A stretch of DNA of 64,000 nucleotides from Aurantimonas coralicida_A (GTDB lineage: Bacteria > Pseudomonadota > Alphaproteobacteria > Rhizobiales > Rhizobiaceae): NCBI RefSeq assembly GCF_036016755.1, contig NZ_JAYXIH010000014.1:28663-92662 (forward strand), given 5' to 3'. Positions 10,791 through 19,270 of this stretch are shown here, piece after piece. Positions within the stretch are counted from its first letter, which is position 1. The number at the start of each line of letters is the position of its first letter. The translations under genes and the position numbers were made by a program. The notes beneath the pieces are model-generated. The model did no database searches and had not been told where the DNA came from. It saw only the letters and a list, made by a program, of their open reading frames with translations.

Positions 10791-10885
10791 TGCTACTCTC
10801 TACGGCAAGCGTTCAGCCGGGAGATGCGTGGCGATCGTCACGACCACCTTACACCGTTGCCCGGCTTTCCGTTCGTCGCAGACGA
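10791..10885. repeat. Exact 95-base direct repeat, copy 1 (probable contig overlap)
   Basis: This stretch begins TGCTACTCTCTACGGC and ends GCAGACGA, and is repeated base for base at 10887-10981. A single ambiguous base (N, 10886) separates the copies. A perfect repeat of fixed length on either side of an N is what an uncollapsed overlap between two contigs looks like. Confidence 0.9.
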
Positions 10886-10886
10886 N

Positions 10887-10981
10887 TGCTACTCTCTACG
10901 GCAAGCGTTCAGCCGGGAGATGCGTGGCGATCGTCACGACCACCTTACACCGTTGCCCGGCTTTCCGTTCGTCGCAGACGA
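10887..10981. repeat. Exact 95-base direct repeat, copy 2
   Basis: The second copy is identical to 10791-10885. If one copy is removed, the flhA-fliQ spacer shrinks from about 248 to about 152 bases. Confidence 0.9.
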
Positions 10982-11036
10982 AGATTGCTCAAGGCTGGCG
11001 TCCGCCACCGGGGCGCGTGCCCAGCCGGCGAATTGG

Positions 11037-11306
11037 TCAGTTGAAGCCGTTTTCGATACGGGAATAGGATTCCTGCGTGAATGCGTAGACCTGCGCTCCG
11101 GTGAAGGAAGCCGTCAGCGCAATCACGACGAAGATCGCCAGGATCTTGGGAACGAAGGTGAGCGTCACTTCCTGGATCTGGGTCAGCGCCTGGAACAAGG
11201 CGATCACCACGCCGACGCCCATGGCGGCGGCCACCGCCGGGCCAGAGGCGGTAACGATAGTCCAGACGGCGGATTGGACGATGTCGAGAGCGTCAGCTTG
11301 GTTCAT
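11037..11306 (-). CDS. fliQ: Flagellar biosynthetic protein FliQ
   Basis: An 89-residue protein with two hydrophobic helices (VGVVIALFQAL and ILAIFVVIALTASFTG) joined by the conserved TQIQEVTLTFVPK loop. FliQ is the smallest integral part of the FliPQR export core. The start at 11306 gives the normal family length; the frame is open upstream but reads into the flgD region. The gene follows flgD by five bases. Confidence 0.95.
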   Translation of the reverse strand: MNQADALDIVQSAVWTIVTASGPAVAAAMGVGVVIALFQALTQIQEVTLTFVPKILAIFVVIALTASFTGAQVYAFTQESYSRIENGFN

Positions 11307-11311
11307 TTGGT

Positions 11312-11716
11312 CTACTCCACCGTCAGGCCGGGAGCGAGAGGCAATGTCCGGCCATCTTCGAGCAGGGCCTCGACGCCGCCCTCGACGACGCGCACAGCGG
11401 CAACCGTGCCCGAGATCGTCCCGTCGGCCGATGTCGCGGTCCGTCCGATCAGCGAGTTCGCCTGTGTTAGCGCCGACACCATCATTAGCGAATCCAGCTT
11501 CTTGTTGGTCTTGATCGACTGCTCGACACCGGCGAAACTCGCGAACTGCGCGATGTATTCGGTCGAATCCGTGGGATTGAGCGGGTCCTGGTTCGACATC
11601 TCGGCAACCAGCAGCTTCAGGAACGCGTCGTAATCCATGCCGTTCTTGCTGGACGCGGCGGTAAGGCTCGCGCTGGCGGATGCAGGTGGGGTCGAGGTGA
11701 CGGCGCCAATACTCAT
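11312..11716 (-). CDS. flgD: Flagellar hook capping protein FlgD
   Basis: A 134-residue short-form FlgD. The N-terminal motif DYDAFLKLLVAEMSNQDPLNP followed by STEYIAQFASFAGVEQS is the FlgD core that caps and scaffolds the growing hook. The C-terminal beta domains of enterobacterial FlgD are missing, as is common in Rhizobiales. The ATG at 11716 shares one base with the flbT stop (TGATG); a TTG three bases upstream is a less likely alternative. Confidence 0.92.
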   Translation of the reverse strand: MSIGAVTSTPPASASASLTAASSKNGMDYDAFLKLLVAEMSNQDPLNPTDSTEYIAQFASFAGVEQSIKTNKKLDSLMMVSALTQANSLIGRTATSADGTISGTVAAVRVVEGGVEALLEDGRTLPLAPGLTVE

Positions 11717-12171
11717 CAAAAGCCTCCGGCGGCAAGCCGCAGTTCGGGTGTCTTGGTACGGGCTGGCCCAGGCGATGCCGTTATAACCCGCAGGATATCG
11801 TCCTCGATCGGGATAAGCGTGCGCAGGCGTTTCAACGCCTCGAACGCCCGTTCCCGTTCGATCAAACCCTCAATTTCGGCGAGACCATCGACAATGTCGC
11901 TGTTTTGATAGGTTCCGAGCATGCTCTCCAGGGTCTTGCCGAACAGTTGGCGCGCGGCGGCGGCGCTGTTCGGATCCATCAGCATCATCTGGACGATGAA
12001 ATAGAGCTGGCGCAGCGGTGTCGTGGCCTGTTCGGCCTGCATTACATGGCTCTCGAGCAGAAAGGTGACGTCGTTGAGAAATTCCAGCGTGGTCTTGCGA
12101 TCAACCTTCAGAACTGCGCCGTTGACAAAGATGCGTTCGCCAGCCCGCAGCGTGATGCGAAGCGTTGCCAT
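11716..12171 (-). CDS. flbT: Flagellin synthesis post-transcriptional repressor FlbT
   Basis: A 151-residue protein with the FlbT opening LRITLRAGERIFVNGAVLKV. In Caulobacter, FlbT binds flagellin mRNA and delays its translation until the hook is finished. In other alphaproteobacteria it can act positively. It lies between flaF and flgD, the common arrangement, and starts two bases after the flaF stop. The RNA targets here would be the two flagellin genes at 24.5 and 26.2 kb. Confidence 0.93.
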   Translation of the reverse strand: MATLRITLRAGERIFVNGAVLKVDRKTTLEFLNDVTFLLESHVMQAEQATTPLRQLYFIVQMMLMDPNSAAAARQLFGKTLESMLGTYQNSDIVDGLAEIEGLIERERAFEALKRLRTLIPIEDDILRVITASPGPARTKTPELRLAAGGF

Positions 12172-12173
12172 CC

Positions 12174-12521
12174 TCAGTTCAACCCGTTGCGGATCAGCGT
12201 GGTGATCTCAATGATGCCCTTAAAATTCTGGGACTTCCCGATCCGGATGTCTTCGGCTTCGCGCATGATCCACAAACCGACCGAAATCAGTTCGGCTCGG
12301 AGTTCGTCCGGCAGGCCGTTCTCGGCACTCGCGAGATCCTCGACGAGGATCGCCCACAGGCTTCGGGTGGTGTAGATCGCCTCGATGGCATCGCGCGAAC
12401 GCGGGCCGTTGGCCTCGGCGGTCTTGAGCAGCGCGATCGAATGATCGAGTGCCTGGCGCTCACGATCGCGGGCATCGACTTCGACGTCTTGAGCCACTTC
12501 CGCGTAAGAGAACTGATACAT
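12174..12521 (-). CDS. flaF: Flagellar biosynthesis regulator FlaF
   Basis: A 115-residue protein with the FlaF opening MYQFSYAEVAQD, an ALDHSIALLKTAE helix, and the later RSLWAILVEDLASAENGLP and LWIMREAEDI segments. FlaF promotes flagellin secretion or synthesis and works opposite FlbT. The ATG at 12521 is preferred over an upstream one at 12554 because a purine-rich GGGGTTGGA precedes it and the family starts there. Confidence 0.93.
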   Translation of the reverse strand: MYQFSYAEVAQDVEVDARDRERQALDHSIALLKTAEANGPRSRDAIEAIYTTRSLWAILVEDLASAENGLPDELRAELISVGLWIMREAEDIRIGKSQNFKGIIEITTLIRNGLN

Positions 12522-12673
12522 TCCAACCCCTTGTTGCCCACCCGGATGACGCATTCGCGCCGAACCGGGTCTTGCGATCTGTCTTTTCTTGCGAGCAGCG
12601 AGCCGGAACCCCTATCCCGCCGAATTTTCTTGTTGCATCCCGGGTCATCAGATCCGGGCGCCCGCCTCCGTCC

Positions 12674-13759
12674 CTACAGGTAGTTCAAGATGCTGAGGCG
12701 CGAGATCCGCGCGGTCAGCGCATAGGAAGACTCCAGCAAGTTCATTAAATTGGTTACCCGCGTCGAAGCTTCGTATGGGTCAACCTCCTCAATCGAAGTG
12801 ATCGACATGTTCAGAACGGTGCTGCGGCCTTTCAGCGACTGGTCGGCTCGATCCAGGCGAGCTTGGCTGGCGCCGATCTCGCTTTGCATCGTCTTCAACT
12901 GTGACAATCCCAGGCTCAGACTTTCGACCGCCCGGCTTGTGACAAGCTGACGTGCCTCCTCGTTCATTCCGAGAGCGCCAAGGTCGCCCAGCATCACGTA
13001 AGCTTTGGTAATGTTACGGAACGCGGCGGCATCGGCCGCGTAGCTGACATTGATCTGGCTTTCGCCATTGATGACGTTGTAGACGGGCGTGCCATCCGCG
13101 TTTGACCAATTGCCCCATCCCAGACCGGCGGTTGGAGCAAGCGCGAACAGATCCTCGAACTCGGTGTCGATGAAATCGCCCAGATCCGCGGCGCTGATCG
13201 TTTCCACCGCCGGATCATTTTGGTTGAACCCAAACTTCGTCAGGAACGCATCGGCCGTCGCCTGCTTTGCGGTCGAGTTGTCCTCATAGGTACGAGTGTC
13301 GCCGCCCCCGACCGCCTGAAAGGCAATGGGCGGCTTCTCCGTGGCCGCCCCCGAGAACAGGAAGCGCGATCCGGTCGAACTGTTCAACGCTGCCATCAAC
13401 TGCTGGAGACCGGCGGCCGCTTGTTGAACCGTGGCTGAAACGCCCGGCGTACTGGTTCCGTTGCCGATCAACGAACTCATGAACGCGTCTGCGGTCGCGG
13501 CCATTGACGTCATGGCAGACTGCATGACGTCGAAACGTTGACTGATCAGGCCATTGGCCTCGCGCAAACGGTTCGTGCTCTGAAATTCGGCGCGCAGCGA
13601 GATCGCCTGGCTAGTCCGAACCCCAAGCGCCAGCCCGACATCGGCGAAGCGCCCCGTCGTGACCTCCTTCTGTGCGATCTGGAGGTCGGCCTGAATTCTG
13701 GAAACAGACGAGCGAGGGGCCGTGGAAAGCGAATAGCTGGATACGAGAAAATTCGACAT
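12674..13759 (-). CDS. flgL: Hook-filament junction protein FlgL
   Basis: A 361-residue flagellin-family protein. The N-terminal D0/D1 helix contains RSSVSRIQADLQIAQKEVTTGR, and the C-terminal helix includes MNLLESSYALTARISRLSILNYL. It forms the ring between FlgK and the filament. The gene follows flgK by 11 bases. About 150 bases without a gene separate it from flaF downstream. Confidence 0.92.
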   Translation of the reverse strand: MSNFLVSSYSLSTAPRSSVSRIQADLQIAQKEVTTGRFADVGLALGVRTSQAISLRAEFQSTNRLREANGLISQRFDVMQSAMTSMAATADAFMSSLIGNGTSTPGVSATVQQAAAGLQQLMAALNSSTGSRFLFSGAATEKPPIAFQAVGGGDTRTYEDNSTAKQATADAFLTKFGFNQNDPAVETISAADLGDFIDTEFEDLFALAPTAGLGWGNWSNADGTPVYNVINGESQINVSYAADAAAFRNITKAYVMLGDLGALGMNEEARQLVTSRAVESLSLGLSQLKTMQSEIGASQARLDRADQSLKGRSTVLNMSITSIEEVDPYEASTRVTNLMNLLESSYALTARISRLSILNYL

Positions 13760-13770
13760 CGTGTCTCCGA

Positions 13771-15270
13771 TCAGGCAATCGCAAGGAGGGCATCGATCAT
13801 CTGACCGACGGTGGAGATCAGCTTGCTCGATGCCTGGTAGGACCGTTCGAGATCGAGAAGTCGGGTCATTTCCTCATCGAGGTTGACCCCGGTCCGGTTC
13901 GACAGGGTCTCCCGGGTCTGGGCGAGAAGCACCTTGCCGTAATCGACATCCGCAGTCGCTTCGGCACGGCGGCTCTCGAGCCATCCCATGGAGGCGGCGG
14001 CGTAGTCGCCTAGCGTTCCGGTACCACCAGCTCCGAGCGTGATGTCGAAGCTTCGCGTCGTTGAAAACTGGGCGACGAGGTCGTTTATCCGGGAGGTGAA
14101 CCCGCCCGCGCCCTTCGAGTTGTAGACGAACCGCGCTTCGTCGGGTTGGCCCGCGTGGGAAATTCCGCCGTCCCTGAGGCGCATCGGGTCACCGCCGACG
14201 GTATTGTCCACTCCGGCAGCGACCTTGATCAGTCCGGCAAGGCCAACGGTCGCCGCGGACGAGCCCGGCACGGTGGTCATGCCCGTGGCGGTGAACAGCC
14301 CGGCATAACGATTTGTGTCCGGCACGGCCGGGGGCGGAGCGGGATTTTGCTCGGTCTCGGCAAAGCTGTCGACGAGTGCGAATGCCAGCGCGTCGAGCTG
14401 TCCCTGGAACGTGATGGCGGTCTCGTCGCGCAGCTGCAACAGACCGAAGACGCTGCCACCCTTGATCGGCATGGGCGCCAAGGGACCGAAGACGCTGACC
14501 CCGTCGATCTTGAACGCGCCACCGCTGACGGTCGCGCTATAGGCGGGGGATGGCGTGAAATCGATCGGACGCCCCGTCGTTTCGAACAAGGTGATGCCGG
14601 AGTCGGTCGTCAGGACAAGGTCGTTCCCAGCCCGCATCTGCACGTTGAGACCGACATATCCCGACAATTCGGAAACGATCTGGTCCCTTCGATCCACGAA
14701 ATCGGTGATGTCGGCATTGGTAGCCGTGCCGACCGTCACCCGCTTGTTGACCGTTTCGAGCTCGGCAAGAAGCTTGGTCATGGCGGCCGCAGCTTGGGCA
14801 AGCTGCGTATCGGCATCCTTCCGCATGTTCTGGACCGCCGAACTTGCGCGGTTGAGGCTGCTGGCCATGTCCTTGGCGGCGGAGATCGCCGCCTCGGCGG
14901 AGGGTGGACTTTCCGGCGTGACGGCGAGTTGCGACAAGGCGTTCTGAAGCCCGACGAGCGATGCCGCCGGAGAATCGAACGCGTCGACATCCCCGATCAC
15001 GTCCCGGATTCGGTCGAGCGCGTTCGCGGTCACCTCGACGGCGCCGACCGTCGAATTCGAGGTGACCAACGAACGGAAAAGCGCCTGATCGCGGGATTGG
15101 GCGACCGAAAGGATCTGAACACCGCCCTGCCGGCCGGTGCCTAGAGTGGCGTATTTCCGCGTTGCCGATGGATTGTCGGCATTGGTAATGTTGCGTGAGA
15201 CGAGCGCCGACTGCGCCGAGAGGCTTCCCAGCGAGGAGCGCGCGTTCGAGAATGCGGTAAGAAGCGACAT
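13771..15270 (-). CDS. flgK: Hook-associated protein FlgK
   Basis: A 499-residue protein. The N-terminal part has the rod/hook motif LVSRNITNADNPSATRKYA, and the C-terminal end has a coiled tail with NLDEEMTRLLDLERSYQASS, the classic FlgK signature. It joins the hook to the filament together with FlgL. The gene lies 40 bases after the flgE stop, so flgE, flgK and flgL are probably one transcript. Confidence 0.95.
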   Translation of the reverse strand: MSLLTAFSNARSSLGSLSAQSALVSRNITNADNPSATRKYATLGTGRQGGVQILSVAQSRDQALFRSLVTSNSTVGAVEVTANALDRIRDVIGDVDAFDSPAASLVGLQNALSQLAVTPESPPSAEAAISAAKDMASSLNRASSAVQNMRKDADTQLAQAAAAMTKLLAELETVNKRVTVGTATNADITDFVDRRDQIVSELSGYVGLNVQMRAGNDLVLTTDSGITLFETTGRPIDFTPSPAYSATVSGGAFKIDGVSVFGPLAPMPIKGGSVFGLLQLRDETAITFQGQLDALAFALVDSFAETEQNPAPPPAVPDTNRYAGLFTATGMTTVPGSSAATVGLAGLIKVAAGVDNTVGGDPMRLRDGGISHAGQPDEARFVYNSKGAGGFTSRINDLVAQFSTTRSFDITLGAGGTGTLGDYAAASMGWLESRRAEATADVDYGKVLLAQTRETLSNRTGVNLDEEMTRLLDLERSYQASSKLISTVGQMIDALLAIA

Positions 15271-15310
15271 GACGTGGAAAAGTCCTTGGGGGACGCCGGC
15301 CGGGTGTGGC

Positions 15311-16570
15311 TCAGCGCTTCAGATTGACGAGTACGTCGAGGATTTCCGAACCCGTCTGGAACACCTTCGAATTGGCGCTGTAACTTCGCTGGGCTTCGAT
15401 CATATCCGTAAGTTCGGTAGCCAGATCGACGTTCGACTGCTCGATCGCCCCGGACAAAAGGCCGCCAAAGCCGTTGCCGCCCGGAGTTCCGATTTCGGCA
15501 GCTCCCGAATTCGACGTGGCGCTGTAGACATTGCCGGAAGCTGCCGCGAGTTGATCCGGACTCTGGAACCGCGCGAGGTTCAATTGGTAGAGTGGGATGA
15601 CGCTGCCGGTGGACAGAACCCCGCTGATCTGTCCTTCGTCGGTAAACGCGAACTCGCTGATGACGCCGGGTGGGTTGCCGTTTGCATTCAGCTTTGCGCT
15701 AAAGTCAGTGGCATACTCGGTAATCTCACCGAAATTGACCGCGACGACGGCCCCGTCCGACAGGGTCATGGTACCAGCCGCGGGGGCCGTGACGGGAAGA
15801 CCGTTTGTCCTATCGAAAACGATATCCTGGGTCATCTTCGTCAAGGGCGTCCCGGCATAGGGAAAACCGCCACCGGTCGACTGGGCGCGATCGTAGATCG
15901 TGACTTCCCACGTGCTGTCGGTCGATGGGTCGCCCGCGGTCTTGGTGAAATACGCGTCGAGCGTTCTCTCCCGGCCGACATTATCGTAAACGACGAGCGA
16001 CAGCTTCTTGCTGAAGACGCTGTCGGCGGCATTGTCAGCAGGTGTGTTGACAGCGCCGACGGCGGTTGCCGAAGCGGGGAACTGCAAAGAAAGGTCGGCC
16101 GCCGTCGTTGCCGAGGGCGCCATCAGCTTGCCGACCGGCAGCACGACCGGTTCGGTCTGGCCACTCGCCAGCGACGTTCCGGTCAGCCGAAAGCCCGCTG
16201 AATTCACGAGGTAAGTCTTGTTGGATTCGGCCTCGGTGCGCTGGACGAAAGAACCGGCGCGGGTATAAAAATCACGACCGGCCGCGTCTTGAACGACGAA
16301 GAAACCATCTCCCTGGATCGCCAGATCGCTAGCCGACGAACTCGCCGAGACGGCGCCCTGCTGGCTGATCAACTGACGAATCTGGGTTTTAACAGCGCCC
16401 GAGTTGTATTCGTTGCCGCTGTTCGCAACCAACAGCGAAGAAAACTCCGTGGAGCCGCGCTTATAGCCGTCGGTGCTGGCGTTGGCGATGTTTTCGGAGA
16501 CGACCGACAGGCGGTTAGCCTGCGCGTTCATCCCCGAGACGCTCGTTCTGAAGACGCCGTTTATGCTCAT
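15311..16570 (-). CDS. flgE: Flagellar hook protein FlgE
   Basis: A 419-residue hook subunit. It has the N-terminal motif NRLSVVSENIANASTDGYKRG, a hypervariable middle, and the C-terminal NVDLATELTDMIEAQRSYSAN. It polymerises into the hook outside the cell under control of MotD. It is preceded by the ftcR terminator, so it should have its own promoter in 16571-16660; I see no confident consensus there. Confidence 0.95.
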   Translation of the reverse strand: MSINGVFRTSVSGMNAQANRLSVVSENIANASTDGYKRGSTEFSSLLVANSGNEYNSGAVKTQIRQLISQQGAVSASSSASDLAIQGDGFFVVQDAAGRDFYTRAGSFVQRTEAESNKTYLVNSAGFRLTGTSLASGQTEPVVLPVGKLMAPSATTAADLSLQFPASATAVGAVNTPADNAADSVFSKKLSLVVYDNVGRERTLDAYFTKTAGDPSTDSTWEVTIYDRAQSTGGGFPYAGTPLTKMTQDIVFDRTNGLPVTAPAAGTMTLSDGAVVAVNFGEITEYATDFSAKLNANGNPPGVISEFAFTDEGQISGVLSTGSVIPLYQLNLARFQSPDQLAAASGNVYSATSNSGAAEIGTPGGNGFGGLLSGAIEQSNVDLATELTDMIEAQRSYSANSKVFQTGSEILDVLVNLKR

Positions 16571-16660
16571 CGTCCGTTACTCCATGTCCATGACTTGGCG
16601 GCCATGAATAGGGAGCGAAGCTTGCGTCGACCTGATTGTGAAACTTCCGTTTAAATAACA

Positions 16661-16702
16661 TTCCAAAAAGAAAAAGCTCTGCCAAATATATTGGCAGAGC
16701 CT
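16661..16702 (-). terminator. Rho-independent terminator after ftcR
   Basis: Read on the minus strand, a perfect 10-base stem (GGCTCTGCCAA paired with TTGGCAGAGC, short AT-rich loop) is followed by TTTTTCTTTTT. It lies between the ftcR stop and the flgE gene and separates the two transcripts. Confidence 0.9.
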
Positions 16703-16735
16703 TTGTCCGTTAATACTTTTGAAACCAATTCGACC

Positions 16736-17407
16736 TTACTCAACCCCAATCCCGTAGCCGAGATAGCGCTTCGACGAGACGGGGTCATAACCAAGGCGCA
16801 TTTTCAGCTTCTTGCGAAGCTTGGAAATATGGCTCTCGATGACGTTCTCCTCGACGTTCTCGTCAAAGATGCCATAGATCGCGCTGAACAATTGCTGCTT
16901 GGAGACGCGACGGCCGCGGTTGGAGACCAGATATTCCAGGATGCGGCGCTCGCGCCGCGGCAGCGCCATGGGCTTGCCGGCAACATCGGCGTCTCGCCCA
17001 TCCTGGTAGACAGCGATTTCTCCGACCACCGTGCCCGTATCCTCGGCGCTTTCGCGGCGACGAATGGCGCCTACCCGGGCCAGAATTTCCCGCACATGAA
17101 CCGGCTTGGCGACAACGTCGTCGACCCCGGCCGCGAACAGATCGAGCGTACCGTCCAGATTGCGGCTTTCGGATAGCGCGATCATCGGCGCATTGGAACG
17201 AGAGCGGATCAGACGCGGGCAGAATTTGCGCTCGTCGAAATCTCCGAGAAGGAAGGCTTCGACGCCGGAAATATCCGATTCAGGCGCCGTCTCCACCCAC
17301 TCGCGGAATTCATCCGCATGGAAACCGGCCGCCGAAACGCCCTCGCGTCCAAACAAGGACTGGTAGCCACTCGTAACAAGTTCACGATTGTCGACTACAA
17401 CGATCAT
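16736..17407 (-). CDS. ftcR: Flagellar transcriptional regulator FtcR/Rem (OmpR-type DNA-binding domain)
   Basis: A 223-residue regulator of the FtcR/Rem class, known in Brucella and Sinorhizobium as an activator of flagellar genes. The C-terminal part is a winged helix of OmpR type (LPRRERRILEYLVSNRGRRVSK, then NVEENVIESHISKLRKKL). The N-terminal receiver-like domain is shortened: it keeps the lysine in VVAKPVHVRE, but the usual acidic pair reads DN and the phospho-acceptor region reads LLGDFDE. It may therefore not be phosphorylated in the normal way. The start at 17407 is preferred over one 12 codons upstream because GGAGG lies just ahead of it. No partner kinase gene is adjacent. Confidence 0.88.
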   Translation of the reverse strand: MIVVVDNRELVTSGYQSLFGREGVSAAGFHADEFREWVETAPESDISGVEAFLLGDFDERKFCPRLIRSRSNAPMIALSESRNLDGTLDLFAAGVDDVVAKPVHVREILARVGAIRRRESAEDTGTVVGEIAVYQDGRDADVAGKPMALPRRERRILEYLVSNRGRRVSKQQLFSAIYGIFDENVEENVIESHISKLRKKLKMRLGYDPVSSKRYLGYGIGVE

Positions 17408-17710
17408 ATTTCCCTCCGGCCTTGACGTTATGTCTATGAACAAAGACCTAACCTGACCCGAGTCTTGCGCCTATCCTGAAATTTAGTAGTCCGTTAACCA
17501 TCCTGCCCGATTTTCGGCTAAGTATCGAATCCGACTCAGGAATTTTTTTCGTAAACAAAACCTTAATGGTCGCCATTCGCGAAAAAAGCCTGCGATATCG
17601 AATACTTGGCCGACCACCTATCGCCGCCGATCGGAGAAATTGCTGATATATCCTCCCCGGCCGACCGATTCCCTCATGCGCGGATCGAGCCGAGGGGCCG
17701 ATCTTTCGGA
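17408..17710. other. Gene-free spacer between motD and ftcR, AT-rich
   Basis: About 300 bases without a gene and clearly richer in A+T than the surroundings. It should hold the ftcR promoter and the end of the motD transcript. The sequence GTTAACCAT at 17493-17501 equals a CtrA half-site, and CTTAATGG occurs at 17562-17569. No convincing -35/-10 pair was identified. Confidence 0.6.
17494..17501. promoter_or_regulatory. Possible CtrA half-site (TTAACCAT) upstream of ftcR
   Basis: TTAACCAT matches the 8-base CtrA half-site exactly and lies about 85 bases before the ftcR start. A short motif like this occurs by chance, but the AT-rich intergenic setting and a full-length CtrA-type site before fliF support it. 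Confidence 0.35.
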
Positions 17711-19270
17711 CTAGAGGTAAGTCGAGGGGTCGAGATTGCGCCGAGCGATCGGGGATGCAGCCGGCGTCGACGCCGGTGACCCTGACTCCCGTCCGCCTTC
17801 TCGTCCTTCGCGCGAGGACTGACGATGTTCGAACCGTCCGTTTTCCGCGGATCCGTCGCCGGGGCGACCGTCACTGCCGGTTCCAGCATTGGCGGATGGC
17901 GATGCCGACGGCGAGCGCTGGGTCGCAGGATCACGAACCGCGATGCTGATCGCCGCCTCGTCGACCGTAAAGCCCGCCTTGGAAAGCAGTGTCTTCAGGC
18001 CCTCGGCGTCATCTTTCAAGCGAAGTGCCGTCTCGGCCTTGCTCGCAACCAGATGAATCGCCAATTGCCCGTTCACTAACCGCATGGTGACGTCGAGCTT
18101 GCCGAGTTGCTCCGGCTGCAGCTGAATCTGGATGGTCTTCAGCGCGGCACCGCCAGCTCGCAGATGCAGTCGCCCGTCATCGCCGGCGGTTCCCGGAGCC
18201 GGCCGAAGATCGGCCAAGGCGCTGGTGACGGCGGACGCGACCTGACGAGACGGCCGTCCGCCTGCCGCCGGATCATTGAAGACCGCCGTATCGGCGTTCG
18301 AATTGTCGACACCCCAGGCCCCGGTAGCGGTCGCCATCCCGCCATCCGGTGGGCCCTTGCCGCCTTTTCCAGAGACCCGGATGTTTCTATCGGCCGATCC
18401 CGTCTCGGAAACACCGCGCAACCGTGTCGCCTCGCCATCTTCCTGGCCGTCCGCATCGCCGGACGCCTCGGCTCCGTCGGTGCGATTCATCTCGACTGGC
18501 GCATCAGTGGACGCCAGAAGACGTCCGAAACCGGACGCCCTGAGGGCCGGGCCGACCGAGCGCACCTGACCGTCGAGCGCGACAGTATCCGCCGGTTGAA
18601 AATCGGTGCGCATGGAGACGAGGTCAACCCGAGCAGGGTTCGGATGACCATCTACGCTGCCACCAAGCAGCCTGACTGCCACTTCGGCCTGATGGGGGAC
18701 CGCGACGGTTTTCAACATAAGGTTCGACCGATCGAGGGCCGTTGTCGGCGCGCCGTCCGGTTTCGGCAGTGCGCGGGCGGCCCGGTCGAAGTCCGTGGCC
18801 GGAATGCCGTCCGGTTTCGCCAAGGCGTGGGCGGCTCGGTCGGGGGCCGTTGCCGGAACGCCGTCCGGTTTCGCCAGGGCGTGGGCCCGGCCGCTGTCGG
18901 AGCGGGTCCCCAGCGCATGGTTCACCAGAAGTGTGAGCGGCGAGACGTCTTCACTCTTTTGCTGGTCGGAGGGGGGCGTTTCAAGGCTGGTGCCGGCCCG
19001 TTTCGTCTGATCGAACTCGCCCAGAAGTTTGGCGAGGGCCGTTTCAACTTCCGTCTCGCTGGGATCACCGTGCCCCTTCGCGTCGACATGCGTATCCTGA
19101 CCATCCTTGCTCACGACATCCCGTGGGTCGCGGCCTCCCGTTTTCCCCGCGGCGTCCACCGCCGACTGAAAACTTTCGCCGGAACCGGCCTGGCTTCCCG
19201 CTCCCCTGCCGGCGGGTCGTTGTGCATTGAGCGACTGTGATTCGGTATGGGCGAGTATGGGGGCGGTCAT
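17711..19270 (-). CDS. motD: Flagellar hook-length control protein MotD (FliK)
   Basis: A 519-residue protein. The last third is a FliK-type C-terminal domain (TIQIQLQPEQLGKLDVTMRLV, then LLSKAGFTVDEAAISI), which interacts with FlhB and switches export specificity when the hook is complete. The first two thirds are low-complexity, rich in Asp, Gly, Pro and Ala, as expected for the molecular ruler. Residues 130-183 are three tandem 18-residue repeats. In rhizobia the gene sits after motB-motC and is called motD, as here. It is followed by a gene-free stretch and then ftcR. Confidence 0.88.
   Translation of the reverse strand: MTAPILAHTESQSLNAQRPAGRGAGSQAGSGESFQSAVDAAGKTGGRDPRDVVSKDGQDTHVDAKGHGDPSETEVETALAKLLGEFDQTKRAGTSLETPPSDQQKSEDVSPLTLLVNHALGTRSDSGRAHALAKPDGVPATAPDRAAHALAKPDGIPATDFDRAARALPKPDGAPTTALDRSNLMLKTVAVPHQAEVAVRLLGGSVDGHPNPARVDLVSMRTDFQPADTVALDGQVRSVGPALRASGFGRLLASTDAPVEMNRTDGAEASGDADGQEDGEATRLRGVSETGSADRNIRVSGKGGKGPPDGGMATATGAWGVDNSNADTAVFNDPAAGGRPSRQVASAVTSALADLRPAPGTAGDDGRLHLRAGGAALKTIQIQLQPEQLGKLDVTMRLVNGQLAIHLVASKAETALRLKDDAEGLKTLLSKAGFTVDEAAISIAVRDPATQRSPSASPSANAGTGSDGRPGDGSAENGRFEHRQSSREGREGGRESGSPASTPAASPIARRNLDPSTYL
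18722..18883 (-). repeat. Three tandem 54-base repeats inside motD
   Basis: Each unit encodes 18 residues of the form (H/R)AL(A/P)KPDGxPxTxxDRxx. The first two copies differ at few positions and the third is more diverged. The repeat lies in the unstructured ruler part of MotD. Confidence 0.85.

Noticed and set aside
10791..10981. The tandem 95-base copies read as a true regulatory duplication.
   Set aside because: The N exactly between the copies and their exact identity point to an assembly join.
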